Part shown: positions 6,201 through 6,440 of the stretch, piece by piece
How the letters are laid out: each line of letters starts with the position of its first letter
Numbering within the stretch: position 1 is the stretch's first letter
DNA from: Candidatus Dadabacteria bacterium
GTDB taxonomy: Bacteria > Desulfobacterota_D > UBA1144 > Nemesobacterales > CSP1-2
Assembly (NCBI GenBank): GCA_022615255.1
Contig: JAKEHC010000196.1
Location: 1-6,440, forward strand
Length of the DNA: 6,440 bases
Direction of reading: 5' to 3'
Position numbers and translations under genes: made by a program
Notes under the pieces: model-generated
What the model was told of the DNA's origin: nothing
Seen by the model: the letters and a program-made list of their open reading frames with translations, nothing else
The model's database searches: none

Positions 6201-6440
6201 CTTCTCTATTATCTTGCTGACGATTTCTGGAACGATAGGCTCAATATATGTCCTATCCGCCATAGAGGGGTCGGTCATAATAGTCGCCGGATTACTGTTT
6301 ATAAGAATAATCTCATAGCCCTCTTCCTTCAGGGCTTTACACGCTTGTGTGCCCGAATAATCAAACTCACATGCCTGTCCTATTGTGATTGGGCCTGAGC
6401 CTACTATCAGTATCTTCTTTATATCCGTTCGTTTAGGCAT
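3201..6440 (-). CDS. carB: Carbamoyl-phosphate synthase large subunit
   Basis: Makes carbamoyl phosphate from bicarbonate, two ATP and ammonia supplied by the CarA glutaminase subunit, feeding pyrimidine and arginine synthesis in the cytoplasm. The 1079 residues match the family (E. coli about 1073) and run from ATG to TAA without a break. The carboxyphosphate ATP-grasp half (about 1-400) has GSGPITIGQACEFDYSG, R129, R169, GGTGGS (175-180) and E299/N301 in IEMNPRVSRSSA. The oligomerisation domain spans about 401-560. The carbamoyl-phosphate ATP-grasp half (about 565-935) has GGGPNRIGQGIEFDYC, NCNPETVSTD, and E846/N848 in LEVNPRASR. The C-terminal allosteric MGS-like domain (about 945-1079) keeps T979 and T982 (ATQGT), K998 (VNKV) and N1020 (INTT), which line up with the effector-binding residues of the E. 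coli enzyme. Its usual EGRPHI reads EGRPNI here. The ATG is the last codon in the window, so the ribosome binding site, promoter and carA are not visible. greA follows 79 bp downstream on the same strand. Confidence 0.98.
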   Translation of the reverse strand: MPKRTDIKKILIVGSGPITIGQACEFDYSGTQACKALKEEGYEIILINSNPATIMTDPSMADRTYIEPIVPEIVSKIIEKERPEALLPTLGGQTALNVAVELSESGVLDRFKVELIGAKLHAIKKAEDRELFKKSMIQIGLEVPLSGTANSMSEAWDVVEKVGFPAIIRPSFTLGGTGGSIAYNREEFEEFSKAGMDASPVKEILIEESVLGWKEYELEVMRDGMDNVVIVCSIENFDPMGVHTGDSITVAPAQTLTDKEYQIMRDAAIRVIREIGVDTGGSNIQFAVNPKDGRMVVIEMNPRVSRSSALASKATGFPIAKIATKLAVGYMLDEIPNDITRYTPASFEPTIDYVVVKIPRFNFEKFPQTEPSLTTQMKSVGEVMAIGKTFKEALQKAMRSLEIDSYGFEPKSRDIETIRRNIRTPNHERLWYLADAIRCGIGVDEIYQLTKIDPWFLHNIKQIVEMEERIKAFNAINAPATEKQDTKVNMLNGILKRAKEFGFSDVRLAGLLESSEDEISAKRQSQGVKSVYKMVDTCAGEFEAYTPYLYSTYGREDEAHPTDKKKIVILGGGPNRIGQGIEFDYCCVHASYALKEEGFETIMVNCNPETVSTDYDTSDRLYFEPLTREDTLAIIERERPDGIIVQLGGQTPLKLAIPLEKNGARIIGTSPESIDLAEDRERFRDLIQRLGLTQPESGIARSEDVALRVASKIGYPVVVRPSYVLGGRAMEVVYTEESLKRYIGQAVEVSPNHPILVDEFLKDAIEVDVDALSDGRMVVIGGVLEHIEEAGVHSGDSAMVLPPFSIGQYLVDEIKRQTRELALALRVIGLVNVQFAVKNRDVYVLEVNPRASRTVPFVSKAIGVPLAKIGAKLMAGRGLEELGFTKEVVPRHICVKESVFPFIRFPGVDTILGPEMKSTGEVMGIDKELKRAFAKAQIAAGTNLPLSGAAFISVKDEDKPRAVSIARNLQELGFGIVATQGTGRYFENQKISCKIVNKVIEGRPNIVDHLKNGEVQLVINTTFGEKEIAQSYSIRRTALVQNVPYYTTISGARAAVGAIEVLKKEGLDVRALQDYYSDS

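Noticed and set aside
3351..6318. Several plus-strand frames of 67-110 codons opposite carB
   Set aside because: All are antisense to an intact, highly conserved carB frame and show no domain features.

Overview
The window looks like chromosomal DNA from a bacterium with moderate to low GC (by eye roughly 40-45%). It carries four protein genes: three well-known housekeeping or transport families and one transport permease that appears to lack its usual partner. No rRNA, tRNA, CRISPR array, phage gene or intact insertion sequence is visible. The carB-greA order fits an uncultured or environmental Gram-negative lineage, as seen for example among some Deltaproteobacteria. So do the NodJ-type permease and the intergenic repeats built from CCACGAAT units. 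The phylum cannot be fixed from this sequence.

Layout: (1) 1-1331, minus strand, is an almost complete AGCS-family sodium:alanine/glycine symporter. Its last few codons lie beyond the left edge, and its reading frame has no ATG, GTG or TTG at the expected start. (2) 1332-1781 is a long divergent intergenic region. It holds putative promoters for both flanking genes, a 15-bp direct repeat next to each promoter, a cluster of GGAAAGCG repeats and two overlapping, mutually exclusive palindromes. (3) 1782-2564, plus strand, is a NodJ-type ABC-2 permease with no ATP-binding partner in view. (4) 2565-2644 is a convergent intergenic region filled by an imperfect inverted repeat of CCACGAAT units. (5) 2645-3121, minus strand, is greA, the transcript cleavage factor. 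(6) 3122-3200 is the greA leader, with another copy of the CCACGAAT-type repeat and a possible promoter. (7) 3201-6440, minus strand, is full-length carB, whose ATG is the last codon of the window; carA, its usual partner, would lie to the right.

carB and greA run in the same direction with a 79-bp gap and may be co-transcribed, linking pyrimidine/arginine precursor synthesis with transcription elongation. The symporter and the permease are divergent and may share regulation through the direct repeat. I do not see a clearly new multi-gene system. The points most worth a second look are the non-canonical symporter start, the organised 1332-1781 region and the repeat family flanking greA.
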